Assembly (NCBI GenBank): GCA_041389725.1
Contig: JAWKRG010000002.1
Location: 1,302,001-1,366,000, forward strand
Length of the DNA: 64,000 bases
Reading direction: 5' to 3'
Source of the DNA: Polyangiaceae bacterium
GTDB taxonomy: Bacteria > Myxococcota_A > Polyangia > Polyangiales > Polyangiaceae
Shown: piece by piece, positions 8,511-17,328 of the stretch
Numbering within the stretch: the first letter of the stretch is position 1
Layout: each line of letters starts with the position of its first letter
Translations under genes and position numbers: made by a program
The notes under the pieces: model-generated
The model's input: the letters and a program-made list of their open reading frames with translations, nothing else
Told to the model about the DNA's origin: nothing
Databases searched by the model: none

Positions 8511-9368
8511 TCAGATCTTGGTCGGTCCGCTGATTGGCGTTCCGTCCACGTAGGCGTTGTCTTGCCAGGTGGTGACGGTAGTGCTGCCTTTCACGTAGGC
8601 CGGTCCACTGGGCTGGAATCCCTTGGCCCAACGATTGCCGCGAACGACGATCGGCCCCGTGATCCCACTCTCGAAACGCAGCGGCCAAAAGCCCGCGGTC
8701 TGGTTCAGCATGTTGCACTCCACCGTCAGATCCGCCAGTGGCCCCTTGGAGGGCTGAAAGAAGATGGCGGCGTTGATGAGAGCGGCCGGATCATTGTTGT
8801 TGTTGATCTCGATCCAATTGTGACGAATCACAATGCCCTTGCCGGACGTCGGTTGGATGCCGTCCACGTGCGCGCCCGGCCCCCCGTGTAGCCCTGCGAT
8901 GTAGTTGTCTTCGATCAGCGCCCCTGAACCGCCGAAGAAGATGCCGTCGTTCTTGTTACCTCCGGCGGGAGCATGAACGTGATTGCGGCGTGCGGTGAAT
9001 CCGTCCGACTGCACTTCCATCCCGCCAACGATTTCGCAGTCCTCGACCGTGAGGGAGGCAGCGGGAATGGTCACGTAGACGGCATAGAACTGGTCGCCGA
9101 CCAAGCGCGAGCGCTTGATCACCACGTTCTTGTGATCGACGTAGAGACGCGCGTTGAGCTCGACGGCATCGAAGACCTGCCCGTCTTGCTTGGTGTGCAG
9201 GCTAGCGTTGATCTTCGTGAGCGTCGGCGTCCCTGCCGGGATCCCCGTGGTCGCTGCGGTTGGCCATGCGCCAGTCGCACATCCCGCGCCGCTATCTGTC
9301 CCGGCACCTCCGTCTGCGGGGGGCTGCAGCCGGCTAGGCTGACGAGATGCGCTCGAGGAAAGCGCCAC
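8511..9368 (-). CDS. Right-handed parallel beta-helix protein (possible 5' frameshift)
   Basis: 285 residues from a GTG start. After a Gly/Ala-rich leader the protein is built of short beta-strand repeats typical of pectate-lyase-like right-handed beta-helices: 'KNVVIKRSRLVG', 'ASLTVEDCEIVGG', 'GFTARRNHVHAP', 'GALIEDNYIAGLH', 'GIVIRHNWIEIN', 'ITGPIVVRGNRW'. These often bind or cleave polysaccharide outside the cell, but no catalytic set can be assigned. The protein as written lacks a signal peptide. Just upstream, in another frame, the sequence reads LVSLAGCSPP, a lipobox, and a run of six C (minus strand; 9318-9323) separates it from the body. One added base would join them, though no good start codon is visible for the extended frame. 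Confidence 0.7.
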   Translation of the reverse strand: MALSSSASRQPSRLQPPADGGAGTDSGAGCATGAWPTAATTGIPAGTPTLTKINASLHTKQDGQVFDAVELNARLYVDHKNVVIKRSRLVGDQFYAVYVTIPAASLTVEDCEIVGGMEVQSDGFTARRNHVHAPAGGNKNDGIFFGGSGALIEDNYIAGLHGGPGAHVDGIQPTSGKGIVIRHNWIEINNNNDPAALINAAIFFQPSKGPLADLTVECNMLNQTAGFWPLRFESGITGPIVVRGNRWAKGFQPSGPAYVKGSTTVTTWQDNAYVDGTPISGPTKI

Positions 9369-9557
9369 CCGCCCTTACAAAGCCTGCGCGGAAGGGCACC
9401 ATCAACAGCTTTGGTGCTGTCCTGGCGCCATTCGCGAAGCCCCTCTACCTGTCACTTCTGACAGTTGCGGCCAGCACCGAAGACGTCGGATCATGCGCTC
9501 CTGGTGGCTCGCGTGGACGCTTGGTGCGCCCGTGCGCCGAAAGAACTGGCCCTGGGC

Positions 9558-9887
9558 ATGGCGCGCATTCTGGTCGTGGACGATGACGAGCTGATCGCTC
9601 GGAGCCTCACTCGTGCGCTCAAGAGCGCCGGGCATGAGGTGGTGGTGGTCTGTTGCGCGCGAGACGCCGACGAGGTGAGCGAGAAGTTCACCCTCGGTGT
9701 CTTCGACTATCGGCTACCCGACGGCTGGGGCACGGACGTAGCTCGCGGCTTGCTCGACCGCAGCGTTGTGGCCGCCGCCGTGTTCTTCACTTCCCACGAG
9801 CTCCGTACGGAGCTCGGTCCCGTAGTCCAGAAGCCAAACTGGGACGCTCTGCTCGAGACCGTCGAATCCATACTGACGACGGAATAG
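9558..9887 (+). CDS. Stand-alone response-regulator receiver domain protein
   Basis: 109 residues, a single CheY-like receiver domain. Acidic pocket 'VVDDDE' (near residue 8), phospho-acceptor Asp in 'GVFDYRLPDG', and the conserved Lys-Pro pair in 'VQKPNW' are all present; the usual Thr/Ser is in 'FFTSHE'. There is no output domain, so it acts through protein contact or passes phosphate on. The start at 9558 places the first beta-strand at the N-terminus; the longer in-frame start at 9465 adds unrelated sequence. No kinase gene adjoins it. Confidence 0.75.
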   Translation: MARILVVDDDELIARSLTRALKSAGHEVVVVCCARDADEVSEKFTLGVFDYRLPDGWGTDVARGLLDRSVVAAAVFFTSHELRTELGPVVQKPNWDALLETVESILTTE

Positions 9888-9902
9888 CCCAGCGCAATAC
9901 GC

Positions 9903-11483
9903 CTACCCTCCGGCAGCGAGCAGCACGCCATCCTTGGGTCGCAGCTGGTACAGCAAGCTGCGCAGGGGGGCTTCGGCCATGATGCCCTCCCAGGTGCGTC
10001 GTCGCGGTCGCTTCATCTGATCGGCTAGGCCGTCGGGAAAGCCGGTGATCGGATCCGTATTCTCGATCAAGATCGCGTGTTGGTGGATTTTGCCATCGTT
10101 CTTCACGCCCTGAATGGCGACGACGTCACCCGGCCGAAACCGATCGGCGTGCTGCACCAAGAACGCGAAGAAGCGATCGCGGTCTCGGAACTTGATGCGC
10201 TCGTCGTCGGCGAAGCGCCGGTGCTCGAAGATCTCCGGCTTGGACTCGGCGAAGTCTTCGAGGGCGAGCACGCCACGACGATTCGTGATGCCGAATTCGT
10301 TGAAGTCGAGCTTGCCGTGCTTGCGCTCGGGCTTCTGCCCCAAGGAGGTGAACCAGGTGTCGCTCGCCCGCTCGTAGCTGTCGAGGACGAAGTCCACGCA
10401 CACCTGCGGCGGATGAGGTCGACCGCTCGCGTCGTAGACGGGATACCAGTTCTCCTCGAACTCGAAGCTCTGGCGTCCGGCCATGTACGCCCAGCGCCAC
10501 GCGGGACGCAGCTGCCCATCGCGATCGGCCGTTTCTTCACCACGCGGGCGATCGAAGGGCAGCCCCTCCTCGATGTGGGAGCTGACAGCGCTGCGTAGGC
10601 GTGCCAGGGCTTTGCGGCGTGGAGCCTCGCTCGCGAGGTGCTTCTCGATGCGCGAACGCCGATCTTTCGGCTCGAGAAAGCAGCCGAGGGAAAGCTCGGC
10701 CCCTTTGGCGTCCAGCACGGTGCGTGTCCAGGCACCGCCCAAACGTAGGTCCGCAAGCAAGCCCGCCGGCGTTGCGCGCTTGACGCGCAAACGCTCGAAG
10801 CCCAGACGAAACTGTAGGCCACGGGCGTCACGATGGAGCGGCTCAGTCAGGTCGGCACGGTGCGCCGCGACGCGATCCCCGAACAAGAGCTCCGCGCGTT
10901 GATCTCGAGGATCACGATAGGTCGTCGGGCGCCCCTGCTTGCGTCGCAGCTCGGTGATGGTGGAGCCGCGATGCAGGTAGATGACGTCTTCGTCGAAGAG
11001 GTCTGTGAGCTCCAGTCGGGTCACCAGAGCGAGCGCTTCCTGGGGTTCGGTTGCATACACGTAGCCTTCGCGAAGCAACAGTGCCCGAAGCGCAGCGCGA
11101 TCCTTGGCGAGTACCCGTTTGAGCTGAACGACGCGTGCAAAGGGGCTGCGAGACGCGAGCTTGTCGCGTAGTCCTTTGGCCGCCTCGGGCAAGTCGGACT
11201 CGGTGGTCGCCTTTGGTTCGCGCACGAAGAGCATGGGCTCCCCCCGCGCGCGCCCCAGGATGTCCGCGCGACGAGCCTCGAACTCCGGCGCGCCGGGCAG
11301 CGCGGTCTGTTCCAGCAACGCACGTTCCTTGGCCCTGCAAGCGTCGAACTCGGCGTCCATCACCCGAGGCGCCAGCGGCGGCGACTGCTGTGGCGATGCC
11401 GGACGGGGGGTTTCGTTTTGACAGGCGGCCAAGAGCGGCAGGACCAGCAGAGCTCCCCAGAGCAGGCGCGGCATCTTCATCAT
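9903..11483 (-). CDS. Lipoprotein with NlpC/P60-like Cys-His motifs
   Basis: 526 residues. Signal peptide MMKMPRLLWG... with lipobox LLAAC (Cys21), so probably a periplasmic or surface lipoprotein. Residues 45-300 are helical and charged with no known family. The C-terminal part has 'QVCVDFVLDSY' (Cys362), 'PGDVVAIQ' (451-458) and 'HQHAILIEN' (His469), the order and spacing of catalytic Cys, 'GD' loop and His in NlpC/P60-like or amidase-like cysteine hydrolases that cut cell-wall peptides. Assignment to that superfamily is by motif only. The long upstream open frame (to 11888) is antisense to the next gene and is discarded. It is convergent with the receiver gene. Confidence 0.65.
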   Translation of the reverse strand: MMKMPRLLWGALLVLPLLAACQNETPRPASPQQSPPLAPRVMDAEFDACRAKERALLEQTALPGAPEFEARRADILGRARGEPMLFVREPKATTESDLPEAAKGLRDKLASRSPFARVVQLKRVLAKDRAALRALLLREGYVYATEPQEALALVTRLELTDLFDEDVIYLHRGSTITELRRKQGRPTTYRDPRDQRAELLFGDRVAAHRADLTEPLHRDARGLQFRLGFERLRVKRATPAGLLADLRLGGAWTRTVLDAKGAELSLGCFLEPKDRRSRIEKHLASEAPRRKALARLRSAVSSHIEEGLPFDRPRGEETADRDGQLRPAWRWAYMAGRQSFEFEENWYPVYDASGRPHPPQVCVDFVLDSYERASDTWFTSLGQKPERKHGKLDFNEFGITNRRGVLALEDFAESKPEIFEHRRFADDERIKFRDRDRFFAFLVQHADRFRPGDVVAIQGVKNDGKIHQHAILIENTDPITGFPDGLADQMKRPRRRTWEGIMAEAPLRSLLYQLRPKDGVLLAAGG

Positions 11484-11668
11484 GAAAACGCCCCAGGGCG
11501 AATCTGCAATCCGCCCAGGCACTCGCGCCTCTCGCCTGCGATCTCCCTGGCCCACTTCGGCGGTTTTTGCCATATCCTGGCGCCGGACACGAGGGGACAG
11601 GCCGCGCGGACTTGCGCTCCAAGGCGGTCGGCTCCAGACGAAGACACCTTCCCGCGGAGAACTCGAAG

Positions 11669-12634
11669 ATGTGTGACGAAGATACCGAGGCCGAGAACGA
11701 AGTGTATTTGCAGCAGCGGCTGAGTCGCCGTGACGTGAGCATGGGGGCTGGGGCCGTCGTCGCGTCTGCCCTCCTGCCGGGCTGCACGCCGCAACCCGCA
11801 GCGACCCAGCCGTCGGCACCTCCTCCCGCGCCGACACCGACGCAGCCTCCGGTTCCCACCGCGCGAGAGCCACAAACGGCCCAGGCACCGGCGCCGGCCA
11901 CCACGAGCCGCATGGTGACCGTGGACACGCCCGATGGGAAAGCGGAGGCGTTCTTCGTGGCGCCGACGGAAGGCCGCCATCCCGGAGTCATCGTCTGGCC
12001 AGACGTCGCTGGGCTGCGCAAGGCGTACATGACGATGGCGACGCGCTTGGCAGAGAAGGGCTATGCAGTCCTGGCGGTGAATCACTACTACCGCTCCAGC
12101 AAGCTGCCCGTGCTCGAAACCTTCGCCGAGTGGCGCACGGAAGAGGGCAAGGCGAAGATCGCGCCGATGCGCGAGGCGCTCACGGCTCAGGCGATCGCGA
12201 AGGATGGCGCTGCTTTCGTGGCATGGATCGACAAGCAAAAGGAAGTGGACACCAGCAAAAAGCTCGCCACTACCGGCTACTGCATGGGCGGCCCATACAC
12301 CTTTCGCACCGCAGCGGCGGCTCCCGATCGCGTCGGCGTGGTCGCCTCCTTCCATGGCGGTGGCCTGGTCACCAAGGAGGCCGATAGTCCGCACACGCTG
12401 CTGGCGAAGACGAAGGCCGCTGCGCTGATCTGCATCGCGCAAAACGATGATACTCGCTCACCCGAGGACAAGACGACGCTGCGCCAAGCCTTGGACAAGG
12501 CGAAGATCGAAGCGGAGATCGAGGTGTATCCGGCACAGCACGGCTGGTGCACGATCGACTCGCCGGTCTACGACCAGGCGCAGGCCGAGCGCGCCTGGTC
12601 TCGCATGCTGGCGACCTTCGAAAAGCATCTGTAG
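11669..12634 (+). CDS. Dienelactone hydrolase family protein, exported
   Basis: 321 residues. A twin-arginine-like signal 'LSRRDVSMGAG' (residues 18-28) ends in lipobox LLPGC (Cys39), followed by a Pro/Ala-rich spacer, suggesting Tat export and lipid anchoring. The alpha/beta-hydrolase domain (82-321) has the dienelactone-hydrolase nucleophile elbow 'GYCMGG' (Cys205), an acidic residue in 'AQNDD' (259-261) and His291 in 'AQHGW', giving the Cys-Asp-His triad of the family, which opens lactone rings or cleaves esters. The physiological substrate cannot be read from context. The start at 11669 is chosen because it begins the signal; an upstream in-frame ATG at 11567 exists. Confidence 0.85.
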   Translation: MCDEDTEAENEVYLQQRLSRRDVSMGAGAVVASALLPGCTPQPAATQPSAPPPAPTPTQPPVPTAREPQTAQAPAPATTSRMVTVDTPDGKAEAFFVAPTEGRHPGVIVWPDVAGLRKAYMTMATRLAEKGYAVLAVNHYYRSSKLPVLETFAEWRTEEGKAKIAPMREALTAQAIAKDGAAFVAWIDKQKEVDTSKKLATTGYCMGGPYTFRTAAAAPDRVGVVASFHGGGLVTKEADSPHTLLAKTKAAALICIAQNDDTRSPEDKTTLRQALDKAKIEAEIEVYPAQHGWCTIDSPVYDQAQAERAWSRMLATFEKHL

Positions 12635-12651
12635 GAGTCCGTTCGAAAAGC

Positions 12652-12684
12652 AGCTCGAGCCCGAGCCATGGCCGAGCTCGAGCT
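12652..12684. terminator. Hairpin between convergent genes
   Basis: AGCTCGAGC (12652-12660) and GCTCGAGCT (12676-12684) form a 9-bp perfect stem around a 15-nt loop, 18 nt after the hydrolase stop and 37 nt after the end of the opposing NlpC gene. It could act for both strands. No T-tract is present on either side. Confidence 0.45.
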
Positions 12685-12720
12685 CATGCCCGAGGTCATT
12701 TCGCCTCCCCCCGCGGAGCA

Positions 12721-14043
12721 CTAGGTGCTGTCGCCGCAGCTGCAGAAGGGGTTGCGCTTGGCTTCGTTGGCGCAGATCCAGTCCCAGTCCTTTTCGCAGC
12801 AGTAAGCGTCGATGGCACACACGCCGCTAGCGCACGCCGAACAACTCGACGGCAGCGTGGCCCCGGCACTGCATTCATCATGGCCGCAGCTCGACTTTCC
12901 ACCAGCGCACCGGCCCGCGCACACGCCGGGAAGCGCACCGGCGAGATCGGCGCACTCCTTCGTCCAGGTTCCCGACTCCGTGCAGCACGACGGGTTCGTC
13001 ATGCACACGGTGGATGCGCAAGCGCCACAGTCTGCGGATAACGCACTGCCCGGTGTGCACTCGTCGTGATCACAGCCAAGCGCCACGCTGCCTGCTCCCG
13101 GCTCTCCGTCACACTGCACGGTCGCCGGCGCGCCGATCATCAGTCGCTCTTGGCCGCTGCTCGGATCGACGGCGTAGGCGTAGATGGTGTGAGCGCGTCC
13201 ATCCTTGAACACCTTGGGGAACTTGACCGTGAATGAGCGCCCACATTCTCCCTGCTCACCGCAGGAACCGGTCTGATTGGCCGTCAAGCGATGGCGCTTG
13301 GCGAAGTACGATCCCGTTGGGCCGTCGAGGGTCAGCACCACGTCGACCGCTTTGCCGCCGACGCTGGCCCAGCCGCGAACCTTGGAACAGCTAGCCTCCA
13401 ACAGCTCTGCCCCATCCTGCGCGGACGGCTCGCCGCCCGCGGGATCCGGCTCTTGCGAGGGCTGCCCGTGGGGCGGCGCATCGATGAGCCCTCTGCGACG
13501 GATGGCCACGTACTCCGAGCCAAAGGAGCGCGAGCTCTCGATGCAGCCTGCGCTGCAGCCCGAGCACTCATATACCTTGTAGGCGCCGTCCGTCGCGGAA
13601 CCGGCGTAGAGAACGACGTGACCGCCACTCGAGTTGCGTCGCACCAGCGCGTCGCCGGGGAGCAAGTCCGCTCGGTCGATCCGGAACCAGTGCTCTTCCT
13701 CGTTGTAGAAGTTCGCCGTGGAATAGGGGTGCTTGTCCTCGAGGGGTGAGCTCGTTCCGGCGACTAGCCATGCTTGAGCGACCATTCCAGAACAGTCCGC
13801 ACCGTACTCCGGACCTCCAGGCGAAGCTTGATGACTACAACTGGGGCAGCCGCCCTGGCAGCTTCCCGGATACTCGAGGCGGCTGGGATCCCACGCGGCG
13901 TGTCCCCAGTGATAGGAGTACCCGCGAACGGATTGGCCGAGCGACATGATCTCCGCCCGCGTGGTCGCCGGGGGAGAGGCGCTCGCTGCACTCACGGACG
14001 AGGCCAGTGTCATCACTCCAACAATCACTCGCTTGGCGTTCAT
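12721..14043 (-). CDS. Secreted NlpC/P60-type hydrolase with Cys-rich C-terminal repeats
   Basis: 440 residues with an Ala/Ser-rich signal peptide (about 1-22). The catalytic domain has 'GADCSGMV' (Cys84), 'LPGDALVRR' (128-136) and 'GGHVVLYAG' (His142), the Cys-His arrangement of NlpC/P60 peptidoglycan endopeptidases. A middle beta domain (about 215-310) follows. At the C-terminus are two copies of a Cys-rich repeat beginning 'HDEC' and containing 'CxxCASxVC....CC', a module seen on secreted myxobacterial proteins. The role is probably cutting peptide stems in peptidoglycan, self or prey; the repeats may aid surface binding. The gene overlaps the upstream gene by 4 bp (ATGA), indicating translational coupling. 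Confidence 0.85.
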   Translation of the reverse strand: MNAKRVIVGVMTLASSVSAASASPPATTRAEIMSLGQSVRGYSYHWGHAAWDPSRLEYPGSCQGGCPSCSHQASPGGPEYGADCSGMVAQAWLVAGTSSPLEDKHPYSTANFYNEEEHWFRIDRADLLPGDALVRRNSSGGHVVLYAGSATDGAYKVYECSGCSAGCIESSRSFGSEYVAIRRRGLIDAPPHGQPSQEPDPAGGEPSAQDGAELLEASCSKVRGWASVGGKAVDVVLTLDGPTGSYFAKRHRLTANQTGSCGEQGECGRSFTVKFPKVFKDGRAHTIYAYAVDPSSGQERLMIGAPATVQCDGEPGAGSVALGCDHDECTPGSALSADCGACASTVCMTNPSCCTESGTWTKECADLAGALPGVCAGRCAGGKSSCGHDECSAGATLPSSCSACASGVCAIDAYCCEKDWDWICANEAKRNPFCSCGDST

Positions 14044-14996
14044 AGCGTCACCTCTTTGATCGTCACTCCAGTGCTGGCGGCCAGCATCACGTAGAGGCGA
14101 CCGTCATCGCCCAAACGAACCCGGCGAATCGCATCAGGAACGTCAGCGCCATGTGGATCGTCGATGCTGGCTTCCCCTACTTGCCTTCCGGCTGAGTCGA
14201 CGGCGAGCAGCCAGTGCCGCGCTGCACCGGGCTCTGGACCCAGCAACCCCAGGCCAACGTACGCCCCGCCGCCCGGTCGCGGTTCCAGCAGGGTCACGTG
14301 GGCCGTCGTCGCGTCGAGTTCGATGCGCGACAGCGTCTCGGGCTCTTGGCCCGGCGCGACGCGATGCAACGTCAAGCCTCGTGAGTCGACCCGCGCCGCC
14401 AAGGACGCTGAGCCGACCTGGGCTTGACCGGGGAGCACGGTCGGTTCGACCGGCGCACCCTGAAGGTCACATACCTGCACGCGGTAAGCACCCTCGGCCG
14501 TGAGCCAGAAACCGGAATCCGTGCGGTCGAGTCGCGAAAGCAGTGACGGCACCGGCGCCTCGCGCAGCTCGAGCTTCACCTCGGCTCGCTTCGCCCCTTT
14601 GAGGTCGACGAACACCAGCGCCGGCGTACCGTAGGGCGCGAGCAGTGCATATCCGTTCGCACCATCGAGCTCCAAATCCGTGAAGCTCGCCTTCGGAATG
14701 CTCACGCTACGCTCGTGGCGTCCCCCGCGGAACACTTGGATCCGGTGGTTGACTTGGTCGAGCACATGCACGACTGATGCGTGATCCACGACGAAGGAGT
14801 TCGGGCCTTCGGGCATGCCCTCCTGTTCCACATTGCGCCCCAACTCGCTCGCGCCATTGCCCCAAGCCGCCCCGGCAGTTGGCGCATCAGAGCGCACCGG
14901 TCCGGAGCCCTCGCCGGTCGCGCAGGCCGCGTTGGTGATGCCGACGAGCACCGCGGACGCGATCCAACATGAGTTACCGGTGAAACGAAGCGCCAT
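14040..14996 (-). CDS. Hypothetical exported protein, beta-propeller-like
   Basis: 318 residues. The N-terminal signal segment ends near 'TNAAC', a possible weak lipobox. The body repeats short beta-strand units with 'NSFVVDHASVVHVLDQVNHRIQVF' style NHL/propeller-like elements and 'AYVGLGLLG', 'LLAVDSAGRQV', 'IRRVRLGDDGRLYVML' strands; the fold is inferred, not proven. The start at 14996 follows a GGAGG site. Its stop overlaps the start of the NlpC/P60 gene (ATGA), so the two are made together and the propeller may be a partner or binding subunit of the hydrolase. Confidence 0.7.
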   Translation of the reverse strand: MALRFTGNSCWIASAVLVGITNAACATGEGSGPVRSDAPTAGAAWGNGASELGRNVEQEGMPEGPNSFVVDHASVVHVLDQVNHRIQVFRGGRHERSVSIPKASFTDLELDGANGYALLAPYGTPALVFVDLKGAKRAEVKLELREAPVPSLLSRLDRTDSGFWLTAEGAYRVQVCDLQGAPVEPTVLPGQAQVGSASLAARVDSRGLTLHRVAPGQEPETLSRIELDATTAHVTLLEPRPGGGAYVGLGLLGPEPGAARHWLLAVDSAGRQVGEASIDDPHGADVPDAIRRVRLGDDGRLYVMLAASTGVTIKEVTL

Positions 14997-15171
14997 GGTC
15001 AACCTCCGCGGCGTGTCATTGCAGCTGCCATGCCTGACGAAAAACGCGAGGAAACACCGCATCGCCAAGGCAGAGCGTTTCCGCCGGGGTGCAGTTGGGT
15101 CGCGGGTTGGCCCCATCAGGTAACAGTCGGCATGGCGCGCAAACGGATGCCTCTCAACCGCGGTCAGCTAC

Positions 15172-15927
15172 TCAAGGCGTGGGCTTGGTTCGGGCAGCAC
15201 GAAAGCGGGCGATGTGGGGTTCCAGCACTGCCATGGCCTGATCGACGTCGTCGACGCAAACGGGGATTTTCATGTCCTCCGCGTTGGCCAAGGGCGAAGC
15301 GCATTCGACCATGTTGCGCTGAGCCCACTCCACCAGCTCGCGCCACATCTTGCCCACGAACACCAGGGGCACGTCGTGCACGTGACGCACCTGGAGGAGC
15401 TGCCACACCATCATCGTCTCGAGCGTGGTGCCGACGCCGCCGCGCACGATGACGAACGCACTCGACAGCCGCATGAACTGCGCGAGGCGCGAGTAGAACG
15501 TGCGGTGCGTGTACACCTTCTCGACGAAGGGGTTGGCGCCCTGCTCGAAGGGCAGCTCCACACGGATTCCGTAGGAGCGGGTGCGATTCTCCGGATCGCC
15601 CAGGTTCTCGCCCTCGTTGGCGGCCTGCATCAGGCCCGGGCCGCCGCCGGTCACGATATCCACCCCCAGCAACGCCAGTCGTCGCGCTAGCTCTTTCACT
15701 TCATCGTAGGCCGGCGTGCCCGGCTGCGTACGTGCAGAACCGAAGATGGCGACGCGATAGAACTCGGGTTGCGCTGGGCGCACCTGCGACAGCTCGTTCA
15801 CCACCGACCACAACTGGTCGACGGCACGCTCCACCACTTTCAGCGTCTCTTCGTCTGCCTTCGGCGCCAACGCCGCGTGATCCGCGGTCCTCAGGGTGTC
15901 GTCGTTCTTCAACGATGCGTCGCTCAT
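15172..15927 (-). CDS. LOG family (lysine decarboxylase-like/nucleotide phosphoribohydrolase) protein
   Basis: 251 residues. Rossmann-like fold with 'VAIFGSAR' (59-66), the family motif 'GGGPGLM' (94-100) and 'RGGVGTTLE' (162-170), matching the LOG/TIGR00730 P-G-G-x-G-T-x-x-E signature except for Arg in place of the first Pro. Members release the base from nucleoside 5'-monophosphates, including cytokinin precursors, and some make ppGpp-related products; many are misnamed lysine decarboxylases. An N-terminal 50-residue helical extension is present. AAGGAAGG precedes the ATG. It is a stand-alone gene. Specific activity cannot be read from sequence. Confidence 0.85.
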   Translation of the reverse strand: MSDASLKNDDTLRTADHAALAPKADEETLKVVERAVDQLWSVVNELSQVRPAQPEFYRVAIFGSARTQPGTPAYDEVKELARRLALLGVDIVTGGGPGLMQAANEGENLGDPENRTRSYGIRVELPFEQGANPFVEKVYTHRTFYSRLAQFMRLSSAFVIVRGGVGTTLETMMVWQLLQVRHVHDVPLVFVGKMWRELVEWAQRNMVECASPLANAEDMKIPVCVDDVDQAMAVLEPHIARFRAARTKPTP

Positions 15928-15988
15928 GGCCTTCCTTTTCGCAGAGCACGGGAGGATAACACCCCGGACCCGTGGCGAGGACCGCCGT

Positions 15989-16405
15989 TCACTTCGCGCG
16001 CACGCGGTTGTTTCGCGCGTTGTGCTCGAGTTCTACCCTTCCCAGCGCCTCGAGCAGAGGTGGCACGTACATCGCGAGTCGCCCACGATATCCCTTGCGC
16101 TGCCCGTACCAACCGCCAACGGGGTTGCTCCCCGAGCGTCCCCACGCTTCTACCGTCCCTGCCGCGGGCACCTTCTTTTCGTCGGACGCTCCTAGGGGCA
16201 TCCAGTCCCCATGCTTCTTCAGCATCGCAACCATGTCGTCGAGAACGCGGGCCAGATAGGTGAGCTTGGTCGAGCCCACCTGGCAGACGAGCATCGGCGG
16301 GTCAGCCGCGTCGTCCTCGTACATGGTGAAGTCCGATGACAGCGGCGGCGTCTTCAGCTTCCATGGGTTGTCTTTCGTGCCCTTGCCCGACCAGTGCTTT
16401 GTCAT
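15989..16405 (-). CDS. Conserved hypothetical protein
   Basis: 138 residues, soluble, highly charged. It begins 'MTKHWSGKGTKDNPWKLKTPP' and contains 'HGDWMPLG', 'GTVEAWGRS' and 'NPVGGWYG' blocks that I associate with a conserved uncharacterised bacterial family of the same length. No catalytic motif is evident. GAGG lies just upstream of the ATG. The AraC gene upstream ends 9 bp before this start on the same strand, so the two may be cotranscribed. Confidence 0.75.
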   Translation of the reverse strand: MTKHWSGKGTKDNPWKLKTPPLSSDFTMYEDDAADPPMLVCQVGSTKLTYLARVLDDMVAMLKKHGDWMPLGASDEKKVPAAGTVEAWGRSGSNPVGGWYGQRKGYRGRLAMYVPPLLEALGRVELEHNARNNRVRAK

Positions 16406-16414
16406 CGAACCTCA

Positions 16415-17287
16415 CTAGCGACCTGGCTCGGTCGAGTCTTGTAAGAACACGACCACATTGGGAGCAAAGTCGTTGGGGCTCTCGGGCGGATAGTAGCCGC
16501 GGTATCCACGAGGCACGCCCCCGCTCATGCGGCGGAAGTCCTTCACGAAATGCGCTTGATCAAAGTAGCCGGCCTCTGTCGCGATCGCGGCCAAACTACA
16601 GCCAGGATCGCGCATCAACCGTTTGAGCGCCTGTTGAAAGCGCAGGACCCGAGCGAGGGTCTTGGGCGGGATCCCGAGGTGGCGGGCAAACAGGCGATCC
16701 ACCTGACGCGGTGAGACTCCGGCGGCGCTGCTTAGTGCGTCGACCGTCGCTGCGCCCCCAGACCGAGAGCACGCATCAACTGCGCATCGAAAGCGCCCGA
16801 AGGACTTGGTGAACCGCAAGCGCCGCAAGAAGAACGCATCGAGCAGCTTCTTTTGTGTGTCGAGATCGCCCACCTGGCGCAGGGAGGTCTCGAGTTCCCC
16901 TGCTTCGACTCCAAACGCATCCTCGACGGGCACGGTCCGCCCCGTGAACCGACTCAGCGCCACGCGTACGAAGGGCGCGAGCCCGCCGAGACGAAATCGC
17001 ACACCGGTAATGCGTACATGACCGCGCTGAAGTATCCGAATGGGCTCGAGGCGTTGCGCATCGAGGTTCGAGTTCGCGTGCGTTTGCACGGCGCCACCGA
17101 TCACCTCTCGGCGATAGGGCGCCTCGAAGTTGAAGACCAGATCGGCCCGCGCATCTACGAACACATCAACCCGGATGTCGACTGGGTCCGCTGACGTGCT
17201 GGTGACGAACCAGTAGTGCTCGATGAACTCGGACAACTCCTCAGCAGGTGCGCGCAGGTCGTACACGGCAGGGATGCTTCGACACAT
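16415..17287 (-). CDS. AraC-family transcriptional regulator
   Basis: 290 residues. The N-terminal half (about 5-160) resembles the DUF6597-type sensor domain of AraC regulators ('FIEHYWFV' near residue 22, 'LVFNFEAPY', 'GVRFRLGGLAPF'). The C-terminal about 110 residues hold two helix-turn-helix motifs ('VDALSSAAGVSPRQVDRLF' and 'LAAIATEAGYFDQAHFVKDF') ending in the usual 'P..YR' segment. It binds DNA and probably senses a small ligand. The start at 17287 is an ATG; a TTG further upstream at 17302 is possible. It may control itself and the small gene downstream. Confidence 0.85.
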   Translation of the reverse strand: MCRSIPAVYDLRAPAEELSEFIEHYWFVTSTSADPVDIRVDVFVDARADLVFNFEAPYRREVIGGAVQTHANSNLDAQRLEPIRILQRGHVRITGVRFRLGGLAPFVRVALSRFTGRTVPVEDAFGVEAGELETSLRQVGDLDTQKKLLDAFFLRRLRFTKSFGRFRCAVDACSRSGGAATVDALSSAAGVSPRQVDRLFARHLGIPPKTLARVLRFQQALKRLMRDPGCSLAAIATEAGYFDQAHFVKDFRRMSGGVPRGYRGYYPPESPNDFAPNVVVFLQDSTEPGR

Positions 17288-17328
17288 AGGGCGCGCGAGC
17301 AAGCATTCACGTGGCGCGCGCGACTCGA

